Shown piece after piece: positions 17,381-25,866 of a stretch of DNA of 64,000 nt. This DNA is from Microlunatus capsulatus. Its GTDB lineage: Bacteria > Actinomycetota > Actinomycetes > Propionibacteriales > Propionibacteriaceae. The stretch lies in NCBI RefSeq assembly GCF_017876495.1, contig NZ_JAGIOB010000001.1, positions 2,046,001 through 2,110,000 of the forward strand. The letters run 5' to 3'. Under the pieces are notes generated by a model. It was given only the letters and a program-made list of their open reading frames with translations. It had not been told where the DNA came from and searched no databases. The first letter of the stretch is position 1; the number at the start of each line of letters is the position of its first letter. The position numbers and the translations under genes were made by a program.

Positions 17381-18856
17381 CTAGCCGGGGTGCCCGGGGC
17401 CGGACGAACCCGACGAGGCGCTGGACGGGGCCTCCACCGCCTCCTCCGGCTCGGGGTCCTCGACCGGCCGGGCCGCCTCGACGGCGGCGCTGAGCCGGCG
17501 GTAGGGCCGGCTGGCCAAGGCGAGCCCGGTGGCGACCAGACCCACCACGCCGGCGACGGCGAAGACCAGCGCGATGCCGCGGTCGGCCCCCGTGCCGAAC
17601 CAGCTGCCGACGGCGTCGGCGGCCACCCCGTCGGTCATCGAGGGGATGACGACGAACTGGGTCAGGGGGCCGACGAGGAAGGCGGTGAGCGGCGAGGCCG
17701 CCTGCTCGACGCTCTGGGCGAAGCCGAAGACGCGGCCCTGCCGCTCGTAGGGCACGACCCGCTGCAGCACCGTCTGCTCCGCCGCCTCGGCGAACGGGAC
17801 GATGAGCATGTAGGCGTACATCCCGACGGCCAGCACCACGAGCGACTCGCGCAGCGGGAACAGCACGGTCGTGCTCCACAGCACGAGGTTCACCACCAGC
17901 AGCGTCTTCACGGGGTTGGGGCCCAGCCCCACCTTGGCCACGAGGAGCCCGCCGATGATGACGCCGGTGCTCAGCGCGCCCCAGAGCAGGCCCCAGGCCT
18001 GCACCGCCATCAGGGACAGCCCGTAGGCGTCGAGCAGGGCCATGAAGACCCCGCCCAGCAGGTTGTTGAAGCAGGTGAAGCCGATCAGGGCGAGCAGTCC
18101 CGGGACGCCGCGGACCAGCCGGACGGTGCCGCGCAGGTCGACGCGCCGGTCCAGCACCCCGCCCTGCGGCTCCGCGACCGGCTCGGCGTCGTCCCCGGCC
18201 GACGGCGAGGCGGGCTCCAGCGGGCCCGGCCGGTCCCCCGGGATGACCACCCGGGACAGGTGCGTCAGCGCCGCGACCAGCACCACCAGGGCCAGCAGCA
18301 GCGCGTAGAGCATGCCGCCGGCCGCGACCAGCAGCCCGCTGATCACCGACGTGACCAGGAAGGACACCCCCGCCGTGGTGCCCACCAGGCCGTTGGCGCG
18401 GTCCCGGACGTCCGCGGGGACCAGCAGGGTGACCAGGGTGGAGAGGGCGATCATCCGGACGTTGCCGGCGATGACCCCGAGCATCAGCAGCAGCACGAAC
18501 ACCCACAGCCAGACGCTGTCGGTGCGCCGGAAGGCCTCGGGCGGGCTCAGCAGGTAGACGGCCAGACTCGCCCCGTAGAGCACGAACGAGACCACGGCCG
18601 AGGCCTGCAGCACCGTCTTCTTGGGGTGGTGGTCGACCAGGCTGCCGAGCCAGATCCCGGTGAGCGTGGTGAAGACCAGGAAGATGCCGCCGATCATCCC
18701 CGTGGCGAACACCGACCGCGTCTCCAGGAACACCCAGAAGGTGACGGCGAACCAGAGCGTGAAGTTGGTGACCGAGACCACCAGCGTGTTGAGCAGGACG
18801 TGCAGGAAGACCCGTTGCGGACCTGTGCGCAGGTCCAGGTGCGGTGCGTCGGCCAT
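17381..18856 (-). CDS. MFS transporter
   Basis: The 491-aa protein has about 12 predicted membrane helices in two halves. The cytosolic loop after helix 2 carries GSLVDHHPKKT, a degenerate MFS motif A. A longer hydrophilic loop lies near 200-225, and the C-terminal tail is rich in Glu, Pro and Ser. The N-terminal family resemblance is to efflux-type MFS proteins. The substrate is unknown. It ends 10 bp before purS, so purSQL may be read from its promoter; purine or nucleoside transport is possible but not shown. Confidence 0.85.
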   Translation of the reverse strand: MADAPHLDLRTGPQRVFLHVLLNTLVVSVTNFTLWFAVTFWVFLETRSVFATGMIGGIFLVFTTLTGIWLGSLVDHHPKKTVLQASAVVSFVLYGASLAVYLLSPPEAFRRTDSVWLWVFVLLLMLGVIAGNVRMIALSTLVTLLVPADVRDRANGLVGTTAGVSFLVTSVISGLLVAAGGMLYALLLALVVLVAALTHLSRVVIPGDRPGPLEPASPSAGDDAEPVAEPQGGVLDRRVDLRGTVRLVRGVPGLLALIGFTCFNNLLGGVFMALLDAYGLSLMAVQAWGLLWGALSTGVIIGGLLVAKVGLGPNPVKTLLVVNLVLWSTTVLFPLRESLVVLAVGMYAYMLIVPFAEAAEQTVLQRVVPYERQGRVFGFAQSVEQAASPLTAFLVGPLTQFVVIPSMTDGVAADAVGSWFGTGADRGIALVFAVAGVVGLVATGLALASRPYRRLSAAVEAARPVEDPEPEEAVEAPSSASSGSSGPGHPG

Positions 18857-18925
18857 GGTTCCAGCTCCCTCGATGTCGAGAACCTAGACCGGGGGACTGA
18901 CAGAAATCCATCGCGTTGCAACGCC

Positions 18926-19039
18926 CCGGACCGCGCGCCGCCGGAGTGAGGAGGAGCCGGTGGACACGCTTTTCGTCCACCGGCGACGACGAAGCCGGCG
19001 GACCCGAGCGCGGTCCGCGTCCGAGCGGAGCGAGGACAG
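18926..19039 (+). repeat. Structured intergenic repeat, copy A
   Basis: About 114 bp with nested inverted repeats. Outer arms are GGACCGCGC and GCGCGGTCC, middle arms GCCGCCGG and CCGGCGG, and inner arms CCGGTGGAC and GTCCACCGG around loop ACGCTTTTC. It is about 90% identical to copy B and to the reverse complement of copy C. It starts 11 bp past the purC stop on that gene's 3' side. It could act as a terminator, a REP-like element or a structured RNA. Confidence 0.85.
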
Positions 19040-19049
19040 ACAGCAGGCG

Positions 19050-19928
19050 TCAGGCCGGCGGCAGCGCCTGCCCGGTCAGCCGCTCGTAGGCCTGCAGGTA
19101 CTTGGCCCGGGTCGCGGCGACGACGGCGTCGGGCAGCGGCGGCGGCGCGTCGGGGCCGTGCCGGTCCCAGCCGGACTCGTGCAGCAGCCAGTCCCGGACG
19201 TACTGCTTGTCGAACGACGGCAGCGCGCCGCCGGGCTGCCAACCGGCGGCGTCCCAGAACCGCGAGGAGTCGGGGGTGAGCACCTCGTCGGCCAGCACGA
19301 CGGTGCCGTCGGCGCGCAGGCCGAACTCCAGCTTGGTGTCGGCCAGCAGCAGGCCGCGCTCGCGGGCGACGCCCTCGGCCCGGGCGTAGACGGCGAGGGT
19401 CAGGTCGCGCAGCCGCTCGGCCAGCGGCAGGCCGACGGTCCGCGCGACGGTGTCGAAGTCGACGTTCTCGTCGTGGTCGCCGAGCGCCGCCTTCGTCGCC
19501 GGGGTGAAGACCGGCTCGGGCAGCCGGGAGCCGTCGACCAGCCCGTCGGGCAGCGGCACGCCGCAGACGGTGCGCGACTCCTGGTACTCCAGCCAGCCGG
19601 AGCCGGTGAGGTAGCCGCGGGCCACGCACTCCACGGGCACCATCTCCAGGCGCTCGCACACGACGGCGCGGCCGCGGACCGCCTCGGGCACGTCGGTGGA
19701 GAGCACGTGGTTCGGCACGAGGTCGGTGAGCTGGCCGAACCACCACTGCGAGAGCTGGGTCAGCACCCGGCCCTTGTCGGGGATCGCGCTGTCGAGCACG
19801 AAGTCGAACGCGCTGATCCGGTCGGTCGCCACCATCAGCAGCCGGTCCTCGTCGAGGGCGTAGAGCTCGCGCACCTTGCCGGCGTGCACCAGCGGGACGT
19901 CCAGCTGGGACTCGTACACGGGATCCAC
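19050..19928 (-). CDS. purC: Phosphoribosylaminoimidazole-succinocarboxamide synthase
   Basis: The 292-aa SAICAR synthetase joins CAIR and aspartate with ATP. The nucleotide-binding start AGKVRELYAL is near residue 16, VECVARGYLTGSGW near 77 and LADTKLEFGL near 195. Length is normal. It is monocistronic: a 190-bp upstream region shared with the divergent pspC-like gene holds its promoter, and the structured repeat copy A lies after its stop. Confidence 0.96.
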   Translation of the reverse strand: MDPVYESQLDVPLVHAGKVRELYALDEDRLLMVATDRISAFDFVLDSAIPDKGRVLTQLSQWWFGQLTDLVPNHVLSTDVPEAVRGRAVVCERLEMVPVECVARGYLTGSGWLEYQESRTVCGVPLPDGLVDGSRLPEPVFTPATKAALGDHDENVDFDTVARTVGLPLAERLRDLTLAVYARAEGVARERGLLLADTKLEFGLRADGTVVLADEVLTPDSSRFWDAAGWQPGGALPSFDKQYVRDWLLHESGWDRHGPDAPPPLPDAVVAATRAKYLQAYERLTGQALPPA

Positions 19929-20118
19929 GGGTTCCTCCTCGGGCGGTCGGCGCGCCCATCCTGTCAGCCTGGGGCCCGCCGCCCCGTCGTCGTCCGCGGC
20001 TCAGGGTCTGTCCGCTGCTGCCCCTGAGCCAACCCCGGACCCTCTCGGAGAACCCTGGTCCGGCCCCTCGGCGTGGGCCACAGTGGAGGTCATGAACCGC
20101 CTCGAGAGGACCATGCGC

Positions 20119-20301
20119 ATGAACTCACTCGTCCGCCCCCGTCGTGACCGGATGATCGCCGGCGTCTGCTCGGGCATCGCCCGCCGCTTCGGCGTCAGCG
20201 CGAACCTGGTCCGGGTGATCTTCCTGGTCAGCCTGCTGATCCCCGGCCCGCAGTTCCTCATCTACCTCGCCGCCTGGATCCTGATGCCCCAGGAGGCCTG
20301 A
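20119..20301 (+). CDS. PspC domain protein
   Basis: A 60-aa protein made of one PspC domain: LVRPRRDRMIAGVCSGIARRF followed by a single membrane helix (LVRVIFLVSLLIPGPQFLIY) and WILMPQEA. Such short PspC proteins are membrane-stress-linked, but their role is not established. I chose ATG 20119 because GAGAGGA lies 8 nt upstream. In-frame ATGs at 20092 and 20113 have poorer spacing; 20092 has GGAGG only 2 nt away. Confidence 0.85.
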   Translation: MNSLVRPRRDRMIAGVCSGIARRFGVSANLVRVIFLVSLLIPGPQFLIYLAAWILMPQEA

Positions 20302-20306
20302 GCCTT

Positions 20307-20419
20307 CTGGCCTCGCTCCGCTCGGCTGCGGACCGCGCTCTGATCCGCCGGCCCCGTCGTCGCCGGTGGACGAAGAGCGTGTCCACCGCCTCCTCCTCAC
20401 CCCGGCGGCGCGCGGTCCG
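20307..20419 (-). repeat. Structured intergenic repeat, copy C (inverted)
   Basis: The reverse complement aligns along its whole length with copies A and B. On the plus strand the apical hairpin has arms GGTGGAC and GTCCACC around loop GAAGAGCGT. It lies between two convergent genes, starting 5 bp after the PspC stop and ending 27 bp before the ABC gene stop. Confidence 0.85.
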
Positions 20420-20446
20420 TGTGCCCCTCACGCCGGCCCCCAGGTC

Positions 20447-21436
20447 TCAGACCTGGGGGCCGGTGGCGCGTTCCCGCCCTGAGTAGAGGGTTCTCACCAC
20501 GTCCTCGATGGCTGGCTCCTCCAGCGTCAGGTCCCGCACCTCGGCCTGCGCGCTGACCCCGGCCAGCACCTGCGCCGCCGTGATCGTGCCGGGGCTGAAG
20601 GCCAGCCGCTGCCGGACGCCGTCCAGCTCGCTCCCCCGGTGCTCGGTGCCGGGCACCCGCAGCGGGGGGTGCGGGCCGGTGAGGTCGACGACCAGCACCC
20701 GCTGCAGGGCCACCGCGGCCCCCAGGTCGGGCAGCGTCCCGTCGTAGACCACGCGCCCGCGGTCCACCACCAGCACCCGCTCGCACAGCCGCTCGATGTC
20801 GCCCATGTCGTGGGTGGTCAGCAGCAGCGTCATCCCGGAACGGGCGCGCTCGGCGACGAGGAACTGCCGCAGCCGCTCCTTGCTGATCATGTCCAGGCCG
20901 ATCGTCGGCTCGTCCAGCACCAGCAGCCGGGGCCGGTGCAGCAGGGCCGCCGCCACCTCGCCCCGCATCCGCTCCCCCAGCGACAGCTGCCGGACGGGGG
21001 TGTCGAGCAGGCTCTCCAGGCCCAGCTCGTCGACGAGGTCCCGGGTGCGGGCGGCGGCGTCGTCGGCGGGCCGGCGGTGGATGGCGGCGAGGATCCGGAA
21101 CGAGTCGCGCAGCGGCAGGTCCCACCACAGCTGGGTGCGCTGGCCGAAGACGACCCCGATCTCGGCGGCCAGCCGGCGTCGCTGCGGGACCGGCTCCAGC
21201 CCGCAGGTCCGCACCGTGCCGGCCGTCGGCACGAGGATGCCGGTGACCATCTTGATGGTGGTGGACTTGCCGGCGCCGTTGGCGCCGATGTAGCCGACGG
21301 CCTCCCCCGGCTCGACGCGCAGGCTGATGTCGGCGACCGCCTCCACGGTCCGGCTGCGGCGGCGCAGCCGACCGGCCTTCTCGCGCACCACGAAGGTGCG
21401 GCGCAGGTGCTCCAGCTCCAGGACGGGTCCCGCCAT
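20447..21436 (-). CDS. ABC-2 type exporter ATP-binding protein
   Basis: The 329-aa ATPase has Walker A GANGAGKST near residue 54, signature LSLGERMRGEVAA near 150, Walker B LLVLDEP near 170 and an extended C-terminal region of about 90 residues. It matches the group that pairs with DUF990-type ABC-2 permeases. The motif VFGQRTQLWWDLP near 96 is typical of that group. It is the last gene of a three-gene unit, 1 bp after the adjacent permease. The substrate is unknown. Confidence 0.92.
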   Translation of the reverse strand: MAGPVLELEHLRRTFVVREKAGRLRRRSRTVEAVADISLRVEPGEAVGYIGANGAGKSTTIKMVTGILVPTAGTVRTCGLEPVPQRRRLAAEIGVVFGQRTQLWWDLPLRDSFRILAAIHRRPADDAAARTRDLVDELGLESLLDTPVRQLSLGERMRGEVAAALLHRPRLLVLDEPTIGLDMISKERLRQFLVAERARSGMTLLLTTHDMGDIERLCERVLVVDRGRVVYDGTLPDLGAAVALQRVLVVDLTGPHPPLRVPGTEHRGSELDGVRQRLAFSPGTITAAQVLAGVSAQAEVRDLTLEEPAIEDVVRTLYSGRERATGPQV

Positions 21437-21437
21437 C

Positions 21438-22265
21438 TCAGCCTCCGGCTCCGGTGAAGTGGCGCACGCCCGAGCGCCAAGCGAGGGCGGCCAGCAGCCA
21501 GGTCCAGGCCGCGACCAGGGGCGCCCACCAGCCCAGCCAGGCGGGCAGCAGGGCCGGGCCGGGCAGCCCGAGCAGCAGCAGGGCCGGGGCGTAGCCGGTC
21601 AGCGTGGCCGGGACGACGAAGGTGAAGACCGAACGCAGCACCGGCGGCAGCACGCTGCCGGGCACCTGCCCCGCGTAGCCGCCGCCGTAGACGAAGCTCG
21701 AGGTGAACTCGGCGCCGTCGACGAGCCAGAACTGCACCCCGCCCGCCACGGCGAACATGGCGCCGTAGATCGCGCAGCCGACCAGCGGGGTGACCAGCAG
21801 CAGGTAGACCCGGGCGGGCGTCCAGTCGACGTCGACCAGCGGCAGCACCACCGCGAGCAGCACGACGCTGACCAGTGCCCGGCCGAGCCGGCGGAGCTGG
21901 AAGTCGGAGGTGACCAGCTGGCCCATCACCGACACCGGCCGGACCAGCAGCGCCTCCAGCTGGCCGAGGCGGAGCAGCGTCGGGATGCTGTCCAGCTGGC
22001 CGAACACGAGGTCGGCCAGCGCGAAGCCCAGGTTGGCCAGGGCGAAGACCAGGGCGGCCTGGGCCAGGTCGAGGCCGCCGAAGACCGGCACGGCCGAGAG
22101 CAGCACGTAGATCTCGGAGAACTCGATCACCCCGATGCCGGCCGCGCTGAGGAAGGTGAGGGCGAAGCTGACCCGGTAGGACAGCTGGGCGCGGACCCGC
22201 GAGCCCAGCACCACCCGGTAGGTGTGCAGCACCGAGGGCCGGCGCGCCGTCGTCGGCTCAGCCAC
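21438..22265 (-). CDS. ABC-2 type permease subunit 2
   Basis: A 275-aa integral membrane protein with about six helices, resembling ABC-2 family (DUF990-like) permeases. It overlaps the upstream permease gene by 8 bp and is followed 1 bp later by the ATPase gene, so the three products probably form one exporter. No substrate clue is visible. Confidence 0.85.
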   Translation of the reverse strand: MAEPTTARRPSVLHTYRVVLGSRVRAQLSYRVSFALTFLSAAGIGVIEFSEIYVLLSAVPVFGGLDLAQAALVFALANLGFALADLVFGQLDSIPTLLRLGQLEALLVRPVSVMGQLVTSDFQLRRLGRALVSVVLLAVVLPLVDVDWTPARVYLLLVTPLVGCAIYGAMFAVAGGVQFWLVDGAEFTSSFVYGGGYAGQVPGSVLPPVLRSVFTFVVPATLTGYAPALLLLGLPGPALLPAWLGWWAPLVAAWTWLLAALAWRSGVRHFTGAGG

Positions 22266-23052
22266 CCTGCACCACCAGCCGCCGGGTGGCGCGGGCCAGC
22301 ACCAGCCGGCCGAGCAGGGCCACGACCACCAGCCAGACCAGCTGGACGCCCAGCACGGCCAGCGCGTCGCGGCCCAGCACCCGGCCGGAGAGGACGTCGA
22401 TCGGGGACTGGAACATCGACGGGAAGGGGGTGGCGTGCGCGAGCGCGGCCAGCCAGCCCGGGAACAGGTGGACCGGCACGTAGAGCCCGCACAGCGGGGC
22501 GATGACGACGAAGTACAGCCCGGCGATCCCGCGGAAGTCGAGCACCCAGAACGCCGCCAGGTTCAGCAGGAAGCGCAGGGCGAAGCTCAGCGACACGGCG
22601 ACGAGGACGCTCAGCACCCCCAGCGGGTAAGCCGTCCACGAGGTCGGCAGGGCGACGCCGACGGTCAGCGCCCCGACCAGCAGCGGCGGCAGCCCACGGG
22701 CCGGCAGCACGAACGCGGCGCGGCCGAGGTCGCGGGCCCACCAGGACAGCTGGAGGTCGACGGGCCGGGCGAGGTCGACGGCGATGTCCCCGGTCCGCAC
22801 CCGGTCGGCGATCTCGGACCAGCCCATCAGCGCGAGCGGCGCGAGCAGCGCCTGGCCCAGCCAGACGTAGGTGGACGCGCCCTCAGCGGTGTAGCCGGCC
22901 AGGCTGCCGCCCGCCGTCGTCACGGCCGAGACGAGGATCCCCACCCGGAGGAAGCCGAAGACGGAGTTGGTGAACACCCCGGCCAGCACGGCCAGCCGGT
23001 AGGTGCTGTAGCGGCGGAGCTCTCCCGCTGCCAGCTCCCGCCACGTGCGCAC
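22258..23052 (-). CDS. ABC-2 type permease subunit 1
   Basis: A 264-aa membrane protein with about six helices and the YIFVWLGQ-like region (here YVWLGQALL near residue 62), typical of ABC-2 permeases of the DUF990 kind. It is the first gene of the exporter operon. The promoter must lie in 23053-23128. Confidence 0.85.
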   Translation of the reverse strand: MRTWRELAAGELRRYSTYRLAVLAGVFTNSVFGFLRVGILVSAVTTAGGSLAGYTAEGASTYVWLGQALLAPLALMGWSEIADRVRTGDIAVDLARPVDLQLSWWARDLGRAAFVLPARGLPPLLVGALTVGVALPTSWTAYPLGVLSVLVAVSLSFALRFLLNLAAFWVLDFRGIAGLYFVVIAPLCGLYVPVHLFPGWLAALAHATPFPSMFQSPIDVLSGRVLGRDALAVLGVQLVWLVVVALLGRLVLARATRRLVVQGG

Positions 23053-23128
23053 CGGCCCGACCCTAGGAACGCACCGGCGCCCCGGTCAACGATCCGGGCG
23101 CGCCGTCGACCGGGGACGGCGTGTCGCC

Positions 23129-23149
23129 CCCCGTGCGGCCCCGACGGGG
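23129..23149 (-). terminator. Hairpin after purB
   Basis: CCCCGT and ACGGGG arms around a 9-nt loop, 7 bp past the purB stop. A second CCGTC/GACGG hairpin lies just beyond, at about 23103-23119. Confidence 0.4.
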
Positions 23150-23156
23150 ACCGGCG

Positions 23157-24593
23157 TCAGAGCACCAGGCCCGGGCTGTAGGCCGCGGCCTCGGGGTGCG
23201 CGGCGGCGATCGCGTCGACGCGGGCGACCAGCGTCGCCACCTGGAGGCCGGCGGTCCCGGTGAGCTCCATCGGGTCGGCGAGGGCGGCGTCGAGCGCCTC
23301 CCGGCTGATCCCGCCCAGCCGCTCGTCGGCGGCCAGCCGGTCCAGCAGGTCGTTCGGGGCGCCGCGCTCGCGCATGGCCAGAGCCACGGCGACGGCGTGC
23401 TCCTTGATCACCTCGTGCGCGGTCTCGCGGCCGACGCCGCTGCGGACGGCGGCCATCAGCACCTTCGTCGTCGCGAGGAACGGCAGGTAGCGCTGCAGCT
23501 CGGCGTCGATGACGGCCGGGAAGGCGCCGAAGTCGTCGAGCACCGAGAGGAAGGTCTCGAAGAGCCCGTCGAGGGCGAAGAAGGCGTCGGGCAGCGCGAC
23601 CCGGCGGACGACGGAGTCGCTGACGTCGCCCTCGTTCCACTGGTCGCCGGCCAGCTCGCCGATCATCCCGACGTAGCCGCGCAGCACGACCGAGAGCCCG
23701 TTGACCCGCTCGCAGGAGCGGGTGTTCATCTTGTGCGGCATGGCGCTGGAGCCCACCTGGCCGGGGCGGAAGCCCTCGGTGACCAGCTCGGCGCCGGCCA
23801 TCAGCCGGATCGACGTCGCGACGTTGGACGGGGCCGCGGCCACCTGGGCCAGCGCCGTCACCACGTCGTAGTCGAGGGAGCGCGGGTAGACCTGGCCGGT
23901 GCTGACCAGCACCCGGCCGAACCCGAGGTGGGCGGCCACCCGGTCCTCGAGCTCGGCCAGCTTGGACTGGTCGCCGCCCAGCAGGTCGAGCATGTCCTGG
24001 CCGGTGCCCACCGGGCCCTTGATGCCGCGCAGCGGGTAGCGCGCGATCAGCTCCTCCAGCCGGGTGAAGGCCACGAGCAGCTCGTCGGTGGCCGTCGCGA
24101 ACCGCTTGCCCAGCGTCGTCACCTGCGCGGCGACGTTGTGCGAGCGGCCGGCGATCGGGCGGTCCGCGTAGCGCTCGGCCAGCCCGGCCAGCCGGACCAG
24201 CGCGGCGACGAGCCGGTCGCGGACGAGCTTCATCGCGCTGAGGACCTGCAGCTGCTCGACGTTCTCGGTGAGGTCGCGCGAGGTCATCCCCTTGTGCACC
24301 TGCTCGGCGCCGGCGAGGGCGTTGAACTCCTCGATCCGGGCCTTGACGTCGTGCCGGGTGACCTTCTCCCGCTCGGCGATCGAGGCGAGGTCGACGTCGG
24401 TGAGCACCCGCTCGTAGGCGGCGACCACGGCGTCGAGGTCGCCCGCGTCGCCGAGGTCGACGCCGAGGTCGCGCTGCGCGGCCAGGACGGCCAGCCAGAG
24501 CCGGCGCTCGGCGACGATCTTGTCGGGAGCGGACCAGATGGCGCGCATCTGCTCGGAGGCGTAGCGGCTGGCGAGCACGTTGGGGACGACCAT
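23157..24593 (-). CDS. purB: Adenylosuccinate lyase
   Basis: The 478-aa fumarase-superfamily enzyme catalyses two steps: SAICAR to AICAR and adenylosuccinate to AMP, both releasing fumarate. The signature SSAMPHKMNTRSCERV lies near residue 285, with TSRDLTENVEQ near 97. It starts at ATG 24593, 2 bp after the purD stop, so purD-purB are co-transcribed. Confidence 0.97.
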   Translation of the reverse strand: MVVPNVLASRYASEQMRAIWSAPDKIVAERRLWLAVLAAQRDLGVDLGDAGDLDAVVAAYERVLTDVDLASIAEREKVTRHDVKARIEEFNALAGAEQVHKGMTSRDLTENVEQLQVLSAMKLVRDRLVAALVRLAGLAERYADRPIAGRSHNVAAQVTTLGKRFATATDELLVAFTRLEELIARYPLRGIKGPVGTGQDMLDLLGGDQSKLAELEDRVAAHLGFGRVLVSTGQVYPRSLDYDVVTALAQVAAAPSNVATSIRLMAGAELVTEGFRPGQVGSSAMPHKMNTRSCERVNGLSVVLRGYVGMIGELAGDQWNEGDVSDSVVRRVALPDAFFALDGLFETFLSVLDDFGAFPAVIDAELQRYLPFLATTKVLMAAVRSGVGRETAHEVIKEHAVAVALAMRERGAPNDLLDRLAADERLGGISREALDAALADPMELTGTAGLQVATLVARVDAIAAAHPEAAAYSPGLVL

Positions 24594-24595
24594 GG

Positions 24596-25855
24596 TCAGA
24601 CCTGCTTCTCCGCCGCGGCGGCGGCGATGTCGGTGCGGTGGAAGGAGCCCTCGAGCTCCACGGTGGCGAGGCGGGCGTAGGCGCGCTCCCGGGCCCGGGC
24701 CAGGTCGGCGCCGGTGCCGACCACGGCCAGCACGCGGCCGCCGCTGCTGACGACCCGGCCCCGGGCGTCGGCGGCGGTGCCGGCCTGGACGACGGAGGCG
24801 CCCTCGACGGCCACGTCCAGCCCGCCGACCGGGTCCCCGGTGCGCGGGGTGCCGGGGTAGCCGGCGGCGGCCACGACGACGGCGACGGCCGATCCCGCGT
24901 CCCAGACGAGCTCGGGCTCGGCGTCCAGGGTGCCGGTGGCGGCGGCGTGCAGCAGCCGGGCCAGCGGGGTGCGCAGCAGCGCCAGCAGCGGCTGGGTCTC
25001 CGGGTCGCCGAAGCGGGCGTTGAACTCGATGACCCGGACGCCGTGCCGGGTCAGCGCGAGGCCGGCGTAGAGCAGGCCGGCGAAGGGCGTGCCGCGCCGG
25101 GACAGCTCGTCGACCGTCGGCTGCAGGACGGTCCGGGTGACCTCGGCGACGAGGTCGGGCGGGGCCCACGGCAGCGGCGTGTAGGCCCCCATGCCGCCGG
25201 TGTTGGGGCCGGTGTCCCCGTCCCCGACGCGCTTGAAGTCCTGCGCCGGCTGCAGGGCGCGGACGGTGCGGCCGTCGGTGACGGCGAAGAGGCTGACCTC
25301 GGGGCCGTCGAGGTACTCCTCGACGACGACGCGGCCGCAGCCGGCCGCGTGGGCCAGCGCCTCGTCGCGGTCGGAGGTGACGACGACGCCCTTGCCGGCG
25401 GCCAGGCCGTCGTCCTTGACGACGTAGGGCGGGCCGAAGGCGTCGAGGGCGGCGGCCACCTCGTCGGCGGTGGCGCAGACGTGGGCGCGCGCGGTGGGCA
25501 CGCCGGCGGCGGCCATCACCTCCTTGGCGAAGGCCTTGCTGCCCTCCAGCCGGGCGGCCGCGGCCGAGGGGCCGAAGCAGGCGACGCCGGCGGCGCGGAC
25601 GGCGTCGGCGACCCCGGCCACCAGGGGGGCCTCGGGGCCGATGACGACGAGGTCGACGCCCAGCCGGGTGGCGAGCGCGGCGACCGCGTCGCCGTCGAGG
25701 GCGTCGACGGGGTGGTTGGTGGCCGCCTCGGCGGTGCCCGGGTTGCCGGGGGCGGCGTGCACCGCGCGCACCTGCGGGTCGCGGGCCAGCGCGAGGACGA
25801 GGGCGTGCTCGCGGCCGCCCGACCCGATCACCAGGACACTGCTCGGCTCCGCCAC
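24596..25855 (-). CDS. purD: Phosphoribosylamine-glycine ligase
   Basis: The 419-aa ATP-grasp enzyme makes GAR from phosphoribosylamine, glycine and ATP. The N-terminal VIGSGGREHALVLAL (residues 9-23), KDDGLAAGKGVVV near 147 and the signature FNARFGDPETQ near 288 are all present. It is the first gene of purD-purB; the LacI gene lies 11 bp upstream on the same strand. Confidence 0.97.
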   Translation of the reverse strand: MAEPSSVLVIGSGGREHALVLALARDPQVRAVHAAPGNPGTAEAATNHPVDALDGDAVAALATRLGVDLVVIGPEAPLVAGVADAVRAAGVACFGPSAAAARLEGSKAFAKEVMAAAGVPTARAHVCATADEVAAALDAFGPPYVVKDDGLAAGKGVVVTSDRDEALAHAAGCGRVVVEEYLDGPEVSLFAVTDGRTVRALQPAQDFKRVGDGDTGPNTGGMGAYTPLPWAPPDLVAEVTRTVLQPTVDELSRRGTPFAGLLYAGLALTRHGVRVIEFNARFGDPETQPLLALLRTPLARLLHAAATGTLDAEPELVWDAGSAVAVVVAAAGYPGTPRTGDPVGGLDVAVEGASVVQAGTAADARGRVVSSGGRVLAVVGTGADLARARERAYARLATVELEGSFHRTDIAAAAAEKQV

Positions 25856-25866
25856 GGGCCGGAAGC

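Noticed and set aside
14072-18949. Very long open frame (over 1600 codons) on the plus strand
   Set aside because: It is antisense to purL, the membrane protein, purQ, purS and the MFS gene; the product is low-complexity Arg/Gly/Gln/Asp sequence typical of the third-position GC shadow in high-GC DNA.
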